Below are positions 44,931 to 54,365 of a stretch of 64,000 bases of DNA, piece by piece. A model generated the notes under the pieces. It searched no databases. It was not told where the DNA came from and saw nothing but the letters and a program-made list of their open reading frames with translations. Numbering within the stretch: the stretch's first letter is position 1; each line of letters starts with the position of its first letter. The position numbers and the translations under genes are program-made. The stretch is taken from positions 82,276 through 146,275 of the forward strand of contig JAFMVD010000005.1 of assembly GCA_025499625.1 (NCBI GenBank), written 5' to 3'. This DNA comes from Carboxylicivirga fragile (GTDB lineage: Bacteria > Bacteroidota > Bacteroidia > Bacteroidales > Marinilabiliaceae).

Positions 44931-44947
44931 TATACTGAAATAGTACA
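44931..44947. promoter_or_regulatory. Candidate GntR operator before the ABC operon
   Basis: TATACT (44931-44936) and AGTACA (44942-44947) form a 5-of-6 inverted repeat with a 5-nt spacer, located between the operon's -7 element and its first ATG, where a repressor would act. Confidence 0.3.
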
Positions 44948-44950
44948 CTA

Positions 44951-44958
44951 CAAATGTA
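44951..44958 (-). promoter_or_regulatory. -7 promoter element of the ABC/GntR operon
   Basis: Minus-strand TACATTTG fits TAnnTTTG, about 40 bp before the ATPase ATG. Confidence 0.4.
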
Positions 44959-45152
44959 ATGATGTTTTTTAATTCTCCAAATATTATTTGAGGTAATTAC
45001 CCATTAAGCAATGAGTTATACTTGAGGATTATCGCTATAATACCTGATTTGCTTAAGAAAGTTGAAAATAAATAACACAGTAATAAGGGTAAATTAATAT
45101 TAACTTGTCCTTGTATGTGGATTAAAATATTTATTTATCTAACATTAAACCT

Positions 45153-45899
45153 ATGAAAATGCTTTTTATTAAATCACTATTCCTAGTGGTTTTTAGTCTT
45201 TCTTTTAATGCTACTTCTCAAACCATTCAGTTCTCATCGAAAGATGGTTTGAAAGTTACTGCAGACTTATACTTAACTTCCAATGACGATGCACCATTTA
45301 TTATACTTTTCCATCAGGCAGGATGGAGTCGAGGAGAGTACTTGGAAATTGCACCTCGCTTAAACGAACTGGGTTATAATTGCATGGCTGTTGATCAGCG
45401 CAGTGGCAAAACCGTTAATGAGGTCGAGAATGAGACAGCTAAACGCGCTGCCGAAAAGTCTTTGGCGCAGGATTATCCGGACGCTTTACCTGATATGTAT
45501 GCCGCTATTGCGTATGTAAAAGAAAACTATAAGTATAAGAAATTAATACTTTGGGGGAGTTCTTATTCATCGGCCCTGGTATTGAAGATTGCTGGTGATA
45601 AGCCTGGAATAGCCGATGCTACTTTGTCGTTTGCCCCAGGTGAATACTTTACCCGTTATGGAAAAAGCGACGACTGGATAACACAATCGGCCAAGAACAT
45701 AAAAGCGCCTGTTTTTATTACGTCTGCCAAAGATGAGCATGCCTATTGGAAAGGCATATTCGAAGTTATTCCTAGTGAAAATAAACAATCGTTTCTGCCA
45801 GAAACCAAAGGTAATCATGGATCGCGTGCCTTGTGGAAGCAGTTTGACGACAGTGTGGATTATTGGAAGGCTGTAGAAGCTTTTTTAGAGAGTTTGTAG
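45153..45899 (+). CDS. Exported alpha/beta hydrolase
   Basis: 248 residues. Signal peptide 1-23 (ends ATSQ). Alpha/beta-hydrolase fold: oxyanion region ILFHQAGWSRGEY (about 50-62), nucleophile elbow LWGSSYSSA (about 133-141; GxSxS rather than GxSxG), Asp in TSAKDEHAYW (about 194-203) and His in KGNHGSRA (about 219-226). Likely an esterase or peptidase acting in the periplasm; dienelactone-hydrolase-like by general shape. Substrate unknown. Single gene. Confidence 0.82.
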   Translation: MKMLFIKSLFLVVFSLSFNATSQTIQFSSKDGLKVTADLYLTSNDDAPFIILFHQAGWSRGEYLEIAPRLNELGYNCMAVDQRSGKTVNEVENETAKRAAEKSLAQDYPDALPDMYAAIAYVKENYKYKKLILWGSSYSSALVLKIAGDKPGIADATLSFAPGEYFTRYGKSDDWITQSAKNIKAPVFITSAKDEHAYWKGIFEVIPSENKQSFLPETKGNHGSRALWKQFDDSVDYWKAVEAFLESL

Positions 45900-45908
45900 T
45901 GTCAACCC

Positions 45909-45947
45909 AGAGCGCGACTATTTACAAGCTGTCAGTAGTCGCACCCC
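45909..45947 (+). repeat. 39-bp REP-like palindromic element, copy 1
   Basis: 10-bp arms AGAGCGCGAC and GTCGCACCCC separated by 19 nt. A second copy of exactly the same length and spacer lies at 50743-50781 in opposite orientation. Located just after the alpha/beta hydrolase gene. Confidence 0.55.
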
Positions 45948-45955
45948 GTGAGCTT

Positions 45956-46001
45956 AAGGAGCGGCTCTTTATTGGCAGCTTGCAGGAGAGAGCCGCTCCT
46001 T
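45956..46001. repeat. GC-rich 13-bp perfect inverted repeat
   Basis: AAGGAGCGGCTCT (45956-45968) pairs perfectly with 45989-46001 around a 20-nt loop. It follows the REP-like element by 8 bp and has no T run, so it is not an ordinary terminator. Confidence 0.6.
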
Positions 46002-46139
46002 AGATGCCTATTAATGGACTAGACCTCGGCGAGTTTGGCCACCAGCTTGGATATTATCTGTTCATAAAGCGAAGTAGAGATTATTGCAAAAGGAACGTTT
46101 CTTTATTGGCATAATCAAAACGAGGAAATCAGATTTTCA

Positions 46140-46547
46140 TTAGTTGTTCCTTGAAAGGTATCTTGCTTTTTGTGTTTTCGAGAGATATTTTTTCATTTTC
46201 TCGCTATCATTTGTGACTGAGTTTGCTTTATCAATATTATGTACAGGTAAAAAGATATTGTAATGAACATCTTCTTTGCTGCAAACACAATAGCACTTAT
46301 TCCCCACATCTATGTTTACTTGTATATCAGTAGCGTATGATGCTTGATAAACATAGCCATCTATTTTATACTTGTATTGTATTGTTTGTTCGTAATTTTT
46401 ATTAACTGCCTTGCTTGTAATAATGCACTTAACAATTACATATTCTTTGAAGTATTTTTCATACACATATTCGTTTTTATATAAAATATATACTATATAA
46501 GTAAGCGCTAGCATTATCGGTATTAAAATCTCTATTTTTCTTTTCAT
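46140..46547 (-). CDS. Small membrane-anchored protein of unknown function
   Basis: 135 residues. One membrane helix (about 5-22) follows MKRKIEI; the remainder (about 35-115) is strand-rich, e.g. YEQTIQYKYKIDGYVYQASYATDIQVNIDVGNKCYCVCSKED, like a small extracytoplasmic beta domain, with a basic C-terminus. I do not recognise a family. It is flanked by long non-coding gaps, and its lower GC than its neighbours hints at an accessory gene. Confidence 0.55.
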   Translation of the reverse strand: MKRKIEILIPIMLALTYIVYILYKNEYVYEKYFKEYVIVKCIITSKAVNKNYEQTIQYKYKIDGYVYQASYATDIQVNIDVGNKCYCVCSKEDVHYNIFLPVHNIDKANSVTNDSEKMKKYLSKTQKARYLSRNN

Positions 46548-46773
46548 GCTATAAATACTTTGAATTTGCTCTTGTGTATCTCTTTCCCAAAACTATTAAG
46601 TTTAGTTTTTATAACTAAAGCTCTAGCTTATAGGATACACTATAAAATATTGTAGTGCAACTTAAATTGTTACACTTGCATGTTAAATATAAACAAATGT
46701 TTTTATCATCTTTTCATTTGCAGATGATTTTAGAAAACCGCAATGGCTTTTATGGCAGCTTTTAATATAGAAA

Positions 46774-46801
46774 GAGGCAACTATCTTACGATAGTCACCT
46801 C
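46774..46801 (-). terminator. Possible terminator of typA
   Basis: Hairpin with 6-bp and 4-bp stem parts around a 2x2 mismatch (46774-46785 with 46790-46801), 41 bp past the typA stop; only a weak T-rich tract follows on the minus strand. Confidence 0.35.
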
Positions 46802-46842
46802 AAACTTGCTAACCCGATAATTCGAGAATCACCGGTTATGTT

Positions 46843-48642
46843 TTACTTAAGAGTTGAGCGCTTACGCTCGTGCTCTAAAAGTAATATTTTTCTTAAACGA
46901 ATGGCATTTGGAGTTACTTCAACATACTCATCGCCCTGAATATATTCCAATGCTTCTTCCAGGCTAAAACGAATAGGAGGTGCTAACTTCACCTTATCAT
47001 CGGCACCTGATGAACGCATGTTACTCATCTTTTTGGCTTTGGTAACGTTGATAACTAAATCGCCATCACGGTTGTTTTCACCAATCACCTGTCCCATATA
47101 AACTTCTTCTTGTGGGGCAATAAAGAATTTACCTCTGTCCTGAAGTTTATCCATACCGTAAGCAATAGATGTGCCTGATTCGTGTACAATTAAGGAACCA
47201 TTAATTCGTTTTTCAATATCGCCCTTCCATGGTTGAAATTCGATGAAACGATGGGCCATAATAGCTTCACCTTGAGTAGCCGTCAGCATGTTGCTTCGCA
47301 GACCAATAATACCACGCGATGGTATATTGAATTCAAGGTGAACACGATCGCCTTTTTTCTCCATCGATTTTAAATCACCTTTACGTTGCGATACCATTTC
47401 AATGGCTTTACCTGAATGATGCTCTGGTAAGTCGATGGTTAAATCCTCAACTGGCTCAAGTTTTTCACCCATTTCTTCTTTGATGATAACACGTGGCTGA
47501 CCCACTTGCAACTCATAACCTTCACGACGCATTGTCTCGATTAGTACTGATAAATGCAGCACACCTCGTCCATATACATTCCAGGCATCAGCCGAATCGG
47601 TTTCTTCAACACGTAAAGCAAGGTTTTTCTCAAGCTCCTTGTCTAAGCGGTCTTTTATGTGACGTGATGTAACGTATTTACCATCTTTTCCAAAGAAAGG
47701 TGAGTTATTGATGGTGAATTGCATACTCATTGTAGGCTCATCAATGGCTATTGGCTCCAATGGCTCCGGATTTTCAAGATCTGCAATGGTATCTCCAATA
47801 TCAAAACCTTCGATTCCAATTAAGGCACATATCTGACCACAGTGTACACTCTCCACTTTAGAACGGCCTAGGCCATCAAAAACGTTTATTTCCTTGATAC
47901 GAGTACGCTTTATGCTACCGTCACGTTTCACAAGGCTTACATCCTGATTAACTTTTAGCTCACCACGATGCAAACGACCAATGGCAATACGACCTAAGTA
48001 TTTACTGTGATCAAGTGAAGTTATCTGAAGCTGAGGCGTTCCTTTGATGTATTCCGGAGCAGGAATGTGCTCAATGATCGAATCAAAAATGGCCTCAATA
48101 TTGTCTGTTTTTTGTTTCCAATCGGTACTCATCCAGTTTTCTTTGGCCGAGCCATATACAGATGGGAAATCCAATTGATCTTCGGTCGCATCCAAAGAGA
48201 ACATTAAATCAAAAACTGATTCGTGCACCTCTTCAGGGCGACAGTTTGGTTTGTCAACCTTATTAATTACTACAATTGGCTTTAATCCAAGAGAAATTGC
48301 TTTTTGAAGTACAAAACGTGTTTGAGGCATAGGGCCTTCAAACGCATCCACCAATAGAAGAACTCCATCGGCCATGTTTAATACGCGTTCAACTTCTCCA
48401 CCAAAATCACTGTGACCAGGTGTATCAATGATGTTAATTTTGATACCTTTCCACATTACGGACACATTTTTCGACAGAATAGTGATACCGCGCTCGCGTT
48501 CCAGGTCGTTACTGTCCATGATGAGTTCACCAACTTCCTGGTGATCTTTAAACAATTTCCCGGCCATTAACATCTTGTCTACCAGGGTAGTTTTACCATG
48601 ATCGACGTGGGCAATGATGGCAACATTTCTAATCTCTTGCAT
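46843..48642 (-). CDS. typA: Translational GTPase TypA/BipA
   Basis: 599 residues, the normal BipA length. G1 [12 protein letters not shown] (about 10-21), G2/switch [13 protein letters not shown] (about 43-55), G3 IDTPGHSDF (about 73-81), G4 INKVDKPN (about 128-135); then beta-barrel, EF-G-like domains and the BipA-specific C-terminal domain ([24 protein letters not shown]). It binds ribosomes and supports 50S assembly under stress or cold. A minus-strand TACCTTTG -7 element is at 48664-48671. Confidence 0.96.
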   Translation of the reverse strand: MQEIRNVAIIAHVDHGKTTLVDKMLMAGKLFKDHQEVGELIMDSNDLERERGITILSKNVSVMWKGIKINIIDTPGHSDFGGEVERVLNMADGVLLLVDAFEGPMPQTRFVLQKAISLGLKPIVVINKVDKPNCRPEEVHESVFDLMFSLDATEDQLDFPSVYGSAKENWMSTDWKQKTDNIEAIFDSIIEHIPAPEYIKGTPQLQITSLDHSKYLGRIAIGRLHRGELKVNQDVSLVKRDGSIKRTRIKEINVFDGLGRSKVESVHCGQICALIGIEGFDIGDTIADLENPEPLEPIAIDEPTMSMQFTINNSPFFGKDGKYVTSRHIKDRLDKELEKNLALRVEETDSADAWNVYGRGVLHLSVLIETMRREGYELQVGQPRVIIKEEMGEKLEPVEDLTIDLPEHHSGKAIEMVSQRKGDLKSMEKKGDRVHLEFNIPSRGIIGLRSNMLTATQGEAIMAHRFIEFQPWKGDIEKRINGSLIVHESGTSIAYGMDKLQDRGKFFIAPQEEVYMGQVIGENNRDGDLVINVTKAKKMSNMRSSGADDKVKLAPPIRFSLEEALEYIQGDEYVEVTPNAIRLRKILLLEHERKRSTLK

Positions 48643-48663
48643 AACTTAAATCCAAATGAGCCG

Positions 48664-48671
48664 CAAAGGTA
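48664..48671 (-). promoter_or_regulatory. -7 promoter element of typA
   Basis: Minus-strand TACCTTTG, 21 bp before the ATG. Confidence 0.5.
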
Positions 48672-48940
48672 CTGCTATTTTTCGTGATTAAAGCTTAAGC
48701 CCTGTTAAAAAAAGGTTTATTTGTCTGAAATAAGACTGTAATGCAAATAGTATTTAAACCATATATATGCATAAAAATGAAATTCTAAAACTACTATTGG
48801 TGATAAGTACATTGAAATAATTCGTAGATGTTTATCTTATTTATCATCCTTTTTATGGTACTAAAAACCGAATTAGTCGATTTATGGTTTTGGACAAATA
48901 AAATTCCATTACTTTTATTTTAAGAAGATATTTGCAAAAC

Positions 48941-49975
48941 ATGAAATCAGGTCAATTACCAATCATATTCCGATATCGCCTTCTTTGGCACATCCTTTTC
49001 TGGACAGTTATTTACCTTAGTTATGTCATTAGCTATGGTGGATACACCGATAATTACCTTCGGGAATTAGGTATTAATGCTGTATTAATGCCGATACGAA
49101 TAGTTTTTACTTATTTCATGCTATACTTCCTGCTTCCGCTTATAATTAAAAGAGACTATGGTCGATTTATAAGTTATTCACTTGTACATGCCTTGCTATT
49201 TGGTTCTGTTATTTGGTTTGTATATCGCTATTATGCTATTTCAATGAATATTGCTGATGCGGATGAAATGCCCTTATTGTACTACTCAAAAATTTTTGTG
49301 AGCATTATATCAAACTATGGCATTGTTTTGGCTGCGGGCATGCTTAAGTTATTTAAGTGGTGGTATATTGATCAGCAATATAAAGTGAAGATTGAAAATG
49401 AAAAATTGGAGTCGGAACTTAAATTTTTAAAATCACAGATTAACCCGCATTTCTTATTTAACACGCTCAATAATCTTTATGCTTTAACATTAAAAAATTC
49501 TAACAAAGCGTCTGATGTAGTCTTAAAATTATCGGGTCTTTTGGATTATATGTTATATCATTCTAAAGAAGAACGGGTGACACTGGCCAAAGAGCTATCT
49601 ATAATTGAGAATTATATTGAGCTTGAAAAGATTCGTTATGGAGATCGACTTAAGTTATCATATAAAGTGGATGGAGACCCATCGGCTTGTAATATTGCTC
49701 CACTCATTCTTATTCCTTTTGTTGAAAATGCATTTAAACATGGCGCCAGCAACGACAGGCAACGCCCTGAAATAAATATTAAAATTGTTGCTGAGAAAAA
49801 CGGCATTCAATTTAACATTACCAATTCCTATCCTTTACATGTAAGTACTAGCGAAAAAGGTATTGGTTTAAAAAATATTCGTCGCCAATTAAACTTAGTT
49901 TACCCCAAGCGGCACCAACTGGATATTTCAAGTGAAGATCAAATGTTTAAAGTTCAACTTAATCTTAACTGTTAA
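48941..49975 (+). CDS. LytS-type sensor histidine kinase
   Basis: 344 residues from the ATG at 48941 (a TTG at 48932 adds three residues). Four membrane helices (about 14-33, 48-68, 79-100, 116-136) without an extracellular domain, a short coiled coil, the His_kinase domain with phosphorylated H170 in QINPHFLFNTLNN, and an ATPase with the N-box VENAFKHGA (about 265) and GIGLKNIRRQL (about 310). It pairs with the LytTR regulator that overlaps its end. The signal is unknown. Confidence 0.92.
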   Translation: MKSGQLPIIFRYRLLWHILFWTVIYLSYVISYGGYTDNYLRELGINAVLMPIRIVFTYFMLYFLLPLIIKRDYGRFISYSLVHALLFGSVIWFVYRYYAISMNIADADEMPLLYYSKIFVSIISNYGIVLAAGMLKLFKWWYIDQQYKVKIENEKLESELKFLKSQINPHFLFNTLNNLYALTLKNSNKASDVVLKLSGLLDYMLYHSKEERVTLAKELSIIENYIELEKIRYGDRLKLSYKVDGDPSACNIAPLILIPFVENAFKHGASNDRQRPEINIKIVAEKNGIQFNITNSYPLHVSTSEKGIGLKNIRRQLNLVYPKRHQLDISSEDQMFKVQLNLNC

Positions 49976-49985
49976 TTCTTGTGTT

Positions 49986-50723
49986 ATGCCTACTCATTGT
50001 CTTATTGTAGATGACGAACCACTAGCTACCGAAATTATACAAGCTCACCTAAGTAAATTTAACGACTTTGAAGTATTAGGTGTTTGTCATGATGCCTTTG
50101 AGGCAATGAACTTTCTTCGTGAAAACAAGGTAGACCTTATGTTTCTGGATATTAATATGCCGGAAATGAAGGGTACCGATTTCTTACGAAATTTCCCTAA
50201 CCCTCCAAAGGTGATTTTTACAACGGCTTATCGCGAGTACGCAATTGAGAGTTATGAGCTAAATGTGATCGATTATTTACTGAAACCCATCTCGTTCCAA
50301 CGCTTCATGCAAGCCATAAATAAGTTCATCGAATTAAATTCGGACAACAAGCCATCCAACGAAATAAGCTATCATAAAAGTGAGAAACAGGATGATGAAT
50401 TTATCTATGTCAGAGAGAAGAATCAGGTTCATAAGTTACTCACTTGTAATGTATCGCACATCGAAAGCCTAAGCGATTACGTGAAAATTTATAGCGATGA
50501 GAACGCAATTACCATCCGACATACCATAACATCTCTGGAAAAGCTATTGCCGCAAAATAGCTTTATGCGCATCCACCGATCATTTATCATTAATCTCAAA
50601 TACATTAGCTCTTTTACAACAAACTCCATCATTATTAAAAAGAAAGAGTTACCAATTGGTCCTGTGTTTAGGAATGAGGTTTTTAAAAAACTGAATTACG
50701 AAAAGTTCAGCGACGATAAGTAA
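49986..50723 (+). CDS. LytTR-family response regulator
   Basis: 245 residues from the ATG at 49986 (the open frame starts earlier inside the kinase gene). Receiver domain 1-120 with D9, D10 and phosphoacceptor D55 (LMFLDINMPE), Thr in FTTAYREYA and Lys in YLLKPIS; LytTR DNA-binding domain about 146-245 (VSHIESLSDYVKIYS, FMRIHRSFIINLKYI). Cytoplasmic transcription factor partner of the preceding kinase. The target may include the convergent receptor gene, but that is inference. Confidence 0.93.
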   Translation: MPTHCLIVDDEPLATEIIQAHLSKFNDFEVLGVCHDAFEAMNFLRENKVDLMFLDINMPEMKGTDFLRNFPNPPKVIFTTAYREYAIESYELNVIDYLLKPISFQRFMQAINKFIELNSDNKPSNEISYHKSEKQDDEFIYVREKNQVHKLLTCNVSHIESLSDYVKIYSDENAITIRHTITSLEKLLPQNSFMRIHRSFIINLKYISSFTTNSIIIKKKELPIGPVFRNEVFKKLNYEKFSDDK

Positions 50724-50742
50724 ATTTAATCTTTTTTTTGTT

Positions 50743-50781
50743 GGGGTGCGACCATTTCCAATCTGCTTGTTGTCGCGCCCC
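50743..50781 (-). repeat. 39-bp REP-like palindromic element, copy 2
   Basis: GGGGTGCGAC (50743-50752) and GTCGCGCCCC (50772-50781) with a 19-nt spacer; one T-G wobble in the stem. Reverse complement matches copy 1 at 45909-45947 in arms, asymmetry and length. Lies between the convergent LytTR and receptor genes. Confidence 0.6.
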
Positions 50782-50790
50782 AGGTTGCAC

Positions 50791-53199
50791 TCACAATCGA
50801 TTTAATTCATCGGCCGAACCATGACTTCTATGTTCGTGCACCTTCACTTTTTTATTACCAAGCGGTATCGATAAGCTTATTCGATACACCGGACTAGGTG
50901 CCTGCCATTTAAAATCGTATTGCATTCCGTGTTCAGGCACCACAGAATTAACCACATATTGCATCCCATCCTGAAACACATCATTTATATTAAAGCTTAG
51001 TGATGCACCATTTTTAAATTTATGCATCAAACCTAAATCAAGCGATGATGTTTGAGCCACTTCTGTAGCTCCTTCCATGTACTTTGAATTGTACATGTAA
51101 TTCAGCTCAATAATCCAATTGTTAATTATCTGATAGCTATGATTCATTGAAAAGTTGAAGTTATTTGATTCAACCTTATACGGCTGGTTCATAATAGCAG
51201 TTGTTTCGTTTCGATGATAGCTAAGTAAGCTATAGTTACTCTCCCAATTATTTGTAATTTTCCATGGCACCGTTAGACTTAGAGCATAAATATTACTTTT
51301 AATACCTTGCGATGGTGCTATTACCAAGAGTTGGCGGTCAACATCTTTTACCGGTTGCCAGGTAAAAATAGGATCGTTTGTTCGAGTATATTCCAAGCCA
51401 ACATTTAAACGTTTATAGCGATAATTAAGCTTAAACATTGACGATTGTGCCGGGCTTAATTTTGGATTGCCGGTAAACAAGGTATTGCTGTTAAAGAAAT
51501 AAAAATACGGTGCCAGTTGAAGAAAACCGGGACGTTGAGTACGTTGGGCAAATGAGCCATTAATTTCCTTGTCTTCGCTTACAGTGTAATTAAAAAATGC
51601 GTTTGGAAAAAATTGGCCTTGTGAATTATCCAGCAAGACACCCTCGGTATTACTGCTCATGTGTATATTATAGTTTTCGTAACGTACGCCTCCCTTTATC
51701 ATGAGTTTTGCACCCAGCTTCCAGTCCATTGAAACATAGCCGGCATAAATGTTTTCATTCATTGTATATCTTTGCGTATACTCTTCTCGACTCACATAAA
51801 TTTGTTTTTCGAAACGGGCAAGCGACACATCATTTTCAAAACCCGAATAGGTATATTTCAAACCGCTTTCAAGCTTGATGTTTCCATTTACATCTATTTC
51901 TAAATCGCTTTTTAGTACATGGATATTCAAAGGTGTTTCGGCCTGCGATTTTGATAATTGTTCACTTTCTTCGTCGGTATCCTTATCTCTTATGGTGTGA
52001 TACTCTGTTGGGTTGTCGCGATAAACATTAACAAAATCATAATCAGCACTTAGTTTTATACGCTCTGAAAAATCATGATTGATGTATGCATTATAAAGAC
52101 TTCGAATCATGTAATTGATCTCGTCGCTATATACCAATTCATTCGATTGCTCAGTATCATTCTTATTCACAGTGTGTGCCTCGGAGTTCATAGTGAAATC
52201 GCGATTATAGATGTTAAATCTCAGACCTATTTCAGTACCAGTGCGTAGTTTATAGCCTAATCCAAAATCGCCGGAATAGAGGCCAGTTAGCGTACTTCGT
52301 GTACTTTTCATATTCGATTGCAGCGTCTTGTCAGGGTAGTCAAATTTTGAATTCAGATTTACATACTGATCACTATGATCGACATTGGCCGATAAGTTGG
52401 CATAGACAAAAAATTTACCCTTGTTTACATTAAGATTGAAGGTTCCTCCATACTTAGGCCTGTCGGAAATAGCGCCAAAAACCGAAGCTCTGCCTTTAAC
52501 ACCATCACTTGTATCATCGAGCATTTTAATATTAATAATACCTGCCATTCCCTGAGCATCATAGCGTGCAGGCGGTGTTGTTATTAATTCTATCTCTTTA
52601 ATGTTTGCAGCTGGCATACCATCCAGTAGATTTATTAAATCGCCGGCTTCCATCTGCACTTCCTTATCATTAATCATAACCAAAATACCCGCCTTACCCT
52701 GCAAGCTTAGTTGTCCTGTGGCTCGATTAACTACAACATTAGGCGATTTGTTCAACACATTAAGAGCCGTGTTGCCTGCATTGGTTACACTACTCTGTAC
52801 ATTCACTACAACTCGGTCGATTTTTTGCTCGAACAATGGAACCCGGGATTTAACCACGATTTCATTCAAGGCAAACTCATTCTCTTCAAGAGTAATGGTT
52901 CCCAATTCGATTTGACGGACTTGCTCACTAATGGCAATTTCAGATGGCATGTATCCAATATAACTCACCGATGCATATACAGACCCTTCATGTTTATATG
53001 GAATAGAGAACAATCCATCAAAATCACTTATGCCTCCCTGAATTAAAGAGGAATCTACCTGATTAAGAACCAGAATATTTGCAAATGGGATCGGTTCGTT
53101 GTCCGTTCCAACCACTCTTCCGTTGATAGTTGTTTGTGCTATTGTTGGCATGCTTATTATGCACGTCATTAGCCAGATAATTTGTACTAGATACTTCAT
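50791..53199 (-). CDS. Outer-membrane beta-barrel receptor with carboxypeptidase-like plug linker
   Basis: 802 residues from the ATG at 53199 (MKYLVQIIW; the open frame extends 11 codons upstream). Signal peptide ends TIAQ; then a CarboxypepD_reg-like domain (about 23-105, INGRVVGTDNEPIPFANILVL), a plug domain (about 115-215, VVNRATGQLSLQGKAGILVMINDKEV, RYDAQGMAGIINI) and a large C-terminal barrel of the OMP_b-brl_3 kind. It is TonB-dependent-receptor-like, but no SusD partner is next to it and no TonB box was recognised. Substrate unknown. Confidence 0.87.
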   Translation of the reverse strand: MKYLVQIIWLMTCIISMPTIAQTTINGRVVGTDNEPIPFANILVLNQVDSSLIQGGISDFDGLFSIPYKHEGSVYASVSYIGYMPSEIAISEQVRQIELGTITLEENEFALNEIVVKSRVPLFEQKIDRVVVNVQSSVTNAGNTALNVLNKSPNVVVNRATGQLSLQGKAGILVMINDKEVQMEAGDLINLLDGMPAANIKEIELITTPPARYDAQGMAGIINIKMLDDTSDGVKGRASVFGAISDRPKYGGTFNLNVNKGKFFVYANLSANVDHSDQYVNLNSKFDYPDKTLQSNMKSTRSTLTGLYSGDFGLGYKLRTGTEIGLRFNIYNRDFTMNSEAHTVNKNDTEQSNELVYSDEINYMIRSLYNAYINHDFSERIKLSADYDFVNVYRDNPTEYHTIRDKDTDEESEQLSKSQAETPLNIHVLKSDLEIDVNGNIKLESGLKYTYSGFENDVSLARFEKQIYVSREEYTQRYTMNENIYAGYVSMDWKLGAKLMIKGGVRYENYNIHMSSNTEGVLLDNSQGQFFPNAFFNYTVSEDKEINGSFAQRTQRPGFLQLAPYFYFFNSNTLFTGNPKLSPAQSSMFKLNYRYKRLNVGLEYTRTNDPIFTWQPVKDVDRQLLVIAPSQGIKSNIYALSLTVPWKITNNWESNYSLLSYHRNETTAIMNQPYKVESNNFNFSMNHSYQIINNWIIELNYMYNSKYMEGATEVAQTSSLDLGLMHKFKNGASLSFNINDVFQDGMQYVVNSVVPEHGMQYDFKWQAPSPVYRISLSIPLGNKKVKVHEHRSHGSADELNRL

Positions 53200-53576
53200 T
53201 TTATACGGTTTTGAAGTAAAAGTATAGAGCATAGAAGCACCTTCTTTTTTTTATCTATCAACACATAAAAGAATGCTCTTTTTAGTTTTTCAAAACAGCT
53301 TAAGCACTTTGGTCGTGATAGGATCGGAGTTCGCCACACTCAATATCGATTTTATCGAAACGCATTATTGGATTAATCCTTATATTGGTTGCATCAAATC
53401 AAACTAAATAATGAAAAATATACTGTTTAGCTTATCATTATTGAATTAAGGAAGTGCATTGGTTTGCTTGTTTTATCGGGGGTAATAACTAATCTGAATA
53501 AGCAAATTAGATACTAAATTTACTCGTTTTCTAAAATTAATTATAGTAAAGGTGCCCATTCTGGTGGCCGCTATGT
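53200..53576. other. Non-coding gap with a possible gene fragment
   Basis: 377 bp between the receptor gene and the 98-codon frame. The only coding-like piece is a 12-codon frame at 53411 beginning MKNILFSLSLL, which resembles the start of a signal peptide but stops at once. No repeat or RNA structure was seen. Confidence 0.4.
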
Positions 53577-53873
53577 ATGTGCTTGGCGATTACAAAAATA
53601 GCACTTACCAACATTGAAGCACTAAAAGGCTTTGGTATTTCAGATGAGATGATAACTGAAATTGAAACCTCAGTAGATGAATTTAAACACCTGATAGGTT
53701 CAGTCCGCAATATTCGGATTAAACGATATGCCAACATTAAAGAAGCCGATCAGCTTATTAATGCGGGTAATAGTTTGCTAAAAAACAAAATGGATAAGAT
53801 GATGAAGGTATTTGAATTAACACAGCCCGTATTTTACGATGTGTATAAACGAGCAAGGGTCATTGTCGATTAG
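53577..53873 (+). CDS. Small helical hypothetical protein, possibly a truncated gene
   Basis: 98 residues, strongly alpha-helical (GFGISDEMITEIETSVDEFKHLIG, NIKEADQLINAGNSLLKNKMDKMMKVFE, VFYDVYKRARVIVD). It resembles the C-terminal half of roughly 200-residue helical proteins of Bacteroidota that I cannot name. Two stops lie in frame just upstream, so if the ancestral protein was longer the N-terminal half has been lost. Flanked by about 380 and 490 bp of sequence without good genes. Confidence 0.4.
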   Translation: MCLAITKIALTNIEALKGFGISDEMITEIETSVDEFKHLIGSVRNIRIKRYANIKEADQLINAGNSLLKNKMDKMMKVFELTQPVFYDVYKRARVIVD

Positions 53874-54365
53874 GTCGCTCATTGGTTTGGTTTTGGGGCC
53901 GTACAAGTTGGTTTGTGCAGCCTTTTTTGTTGTGCGATTTGTATGTTTATTAGCGAATTGAGCTCCAGAGTTAGTAGTTTGATCAACCAGCACAGCAAAT
54001 TGAAATATAAGGATTACAAACTGGGCACCAGCCTTAGCGAAATGTTATATCTGTATTGCGAATTATGCTATCGGGATGTCGCATTGACACCTGCGAATGG
54101 GAGAGTGGCTTATTTATCAGATCAATGACAATAGGCATTCATCAAAAGGGGATAATAGGATTTAGTTTTGGTGTTCTTTTGAGGTGATTTATAATGCTGT
54201 GATAAAGTAAGCGTAAAGTATTAAGGTAGTTTAAGTGCATTGGTATATGAAATAAAATAATAAAAGACCTTGAGGTACGACTTGACATTGGTTTTACATA
54301 GTTGTATTATTGATTTTTTTAAGAAAAGTTAAAATGCACTTAATAGTAGGAGCAACAAGAGGTTT
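53874..54365. other. Long gap with weak coding remnants
   Basis: 492 bp. A 71-codon frame at 53913-54128 (ISELSSRVSSLINQHSKL... within it) could be a decayed helical gene but starts implausibly (MCSLFCCAIC). The rest, 54129-54365, is AT-rich and contains no frame or hairpin that I can support; the promoter of the desaturase-like gene must lie here. Confidence 0.35.

Noticed and set aside
45956..46001. Hairpin as a terminator for the alpha/beta hydrolase gene
   Set aside because: No T run follows on either strand and the loop is 20 nt.
53913..54128. 71-codon frame as a gene
   Set aside because: Implausible Cys-rich start, no family, no promoter and no conserved neighbour; only mentioned as a possible remnant.
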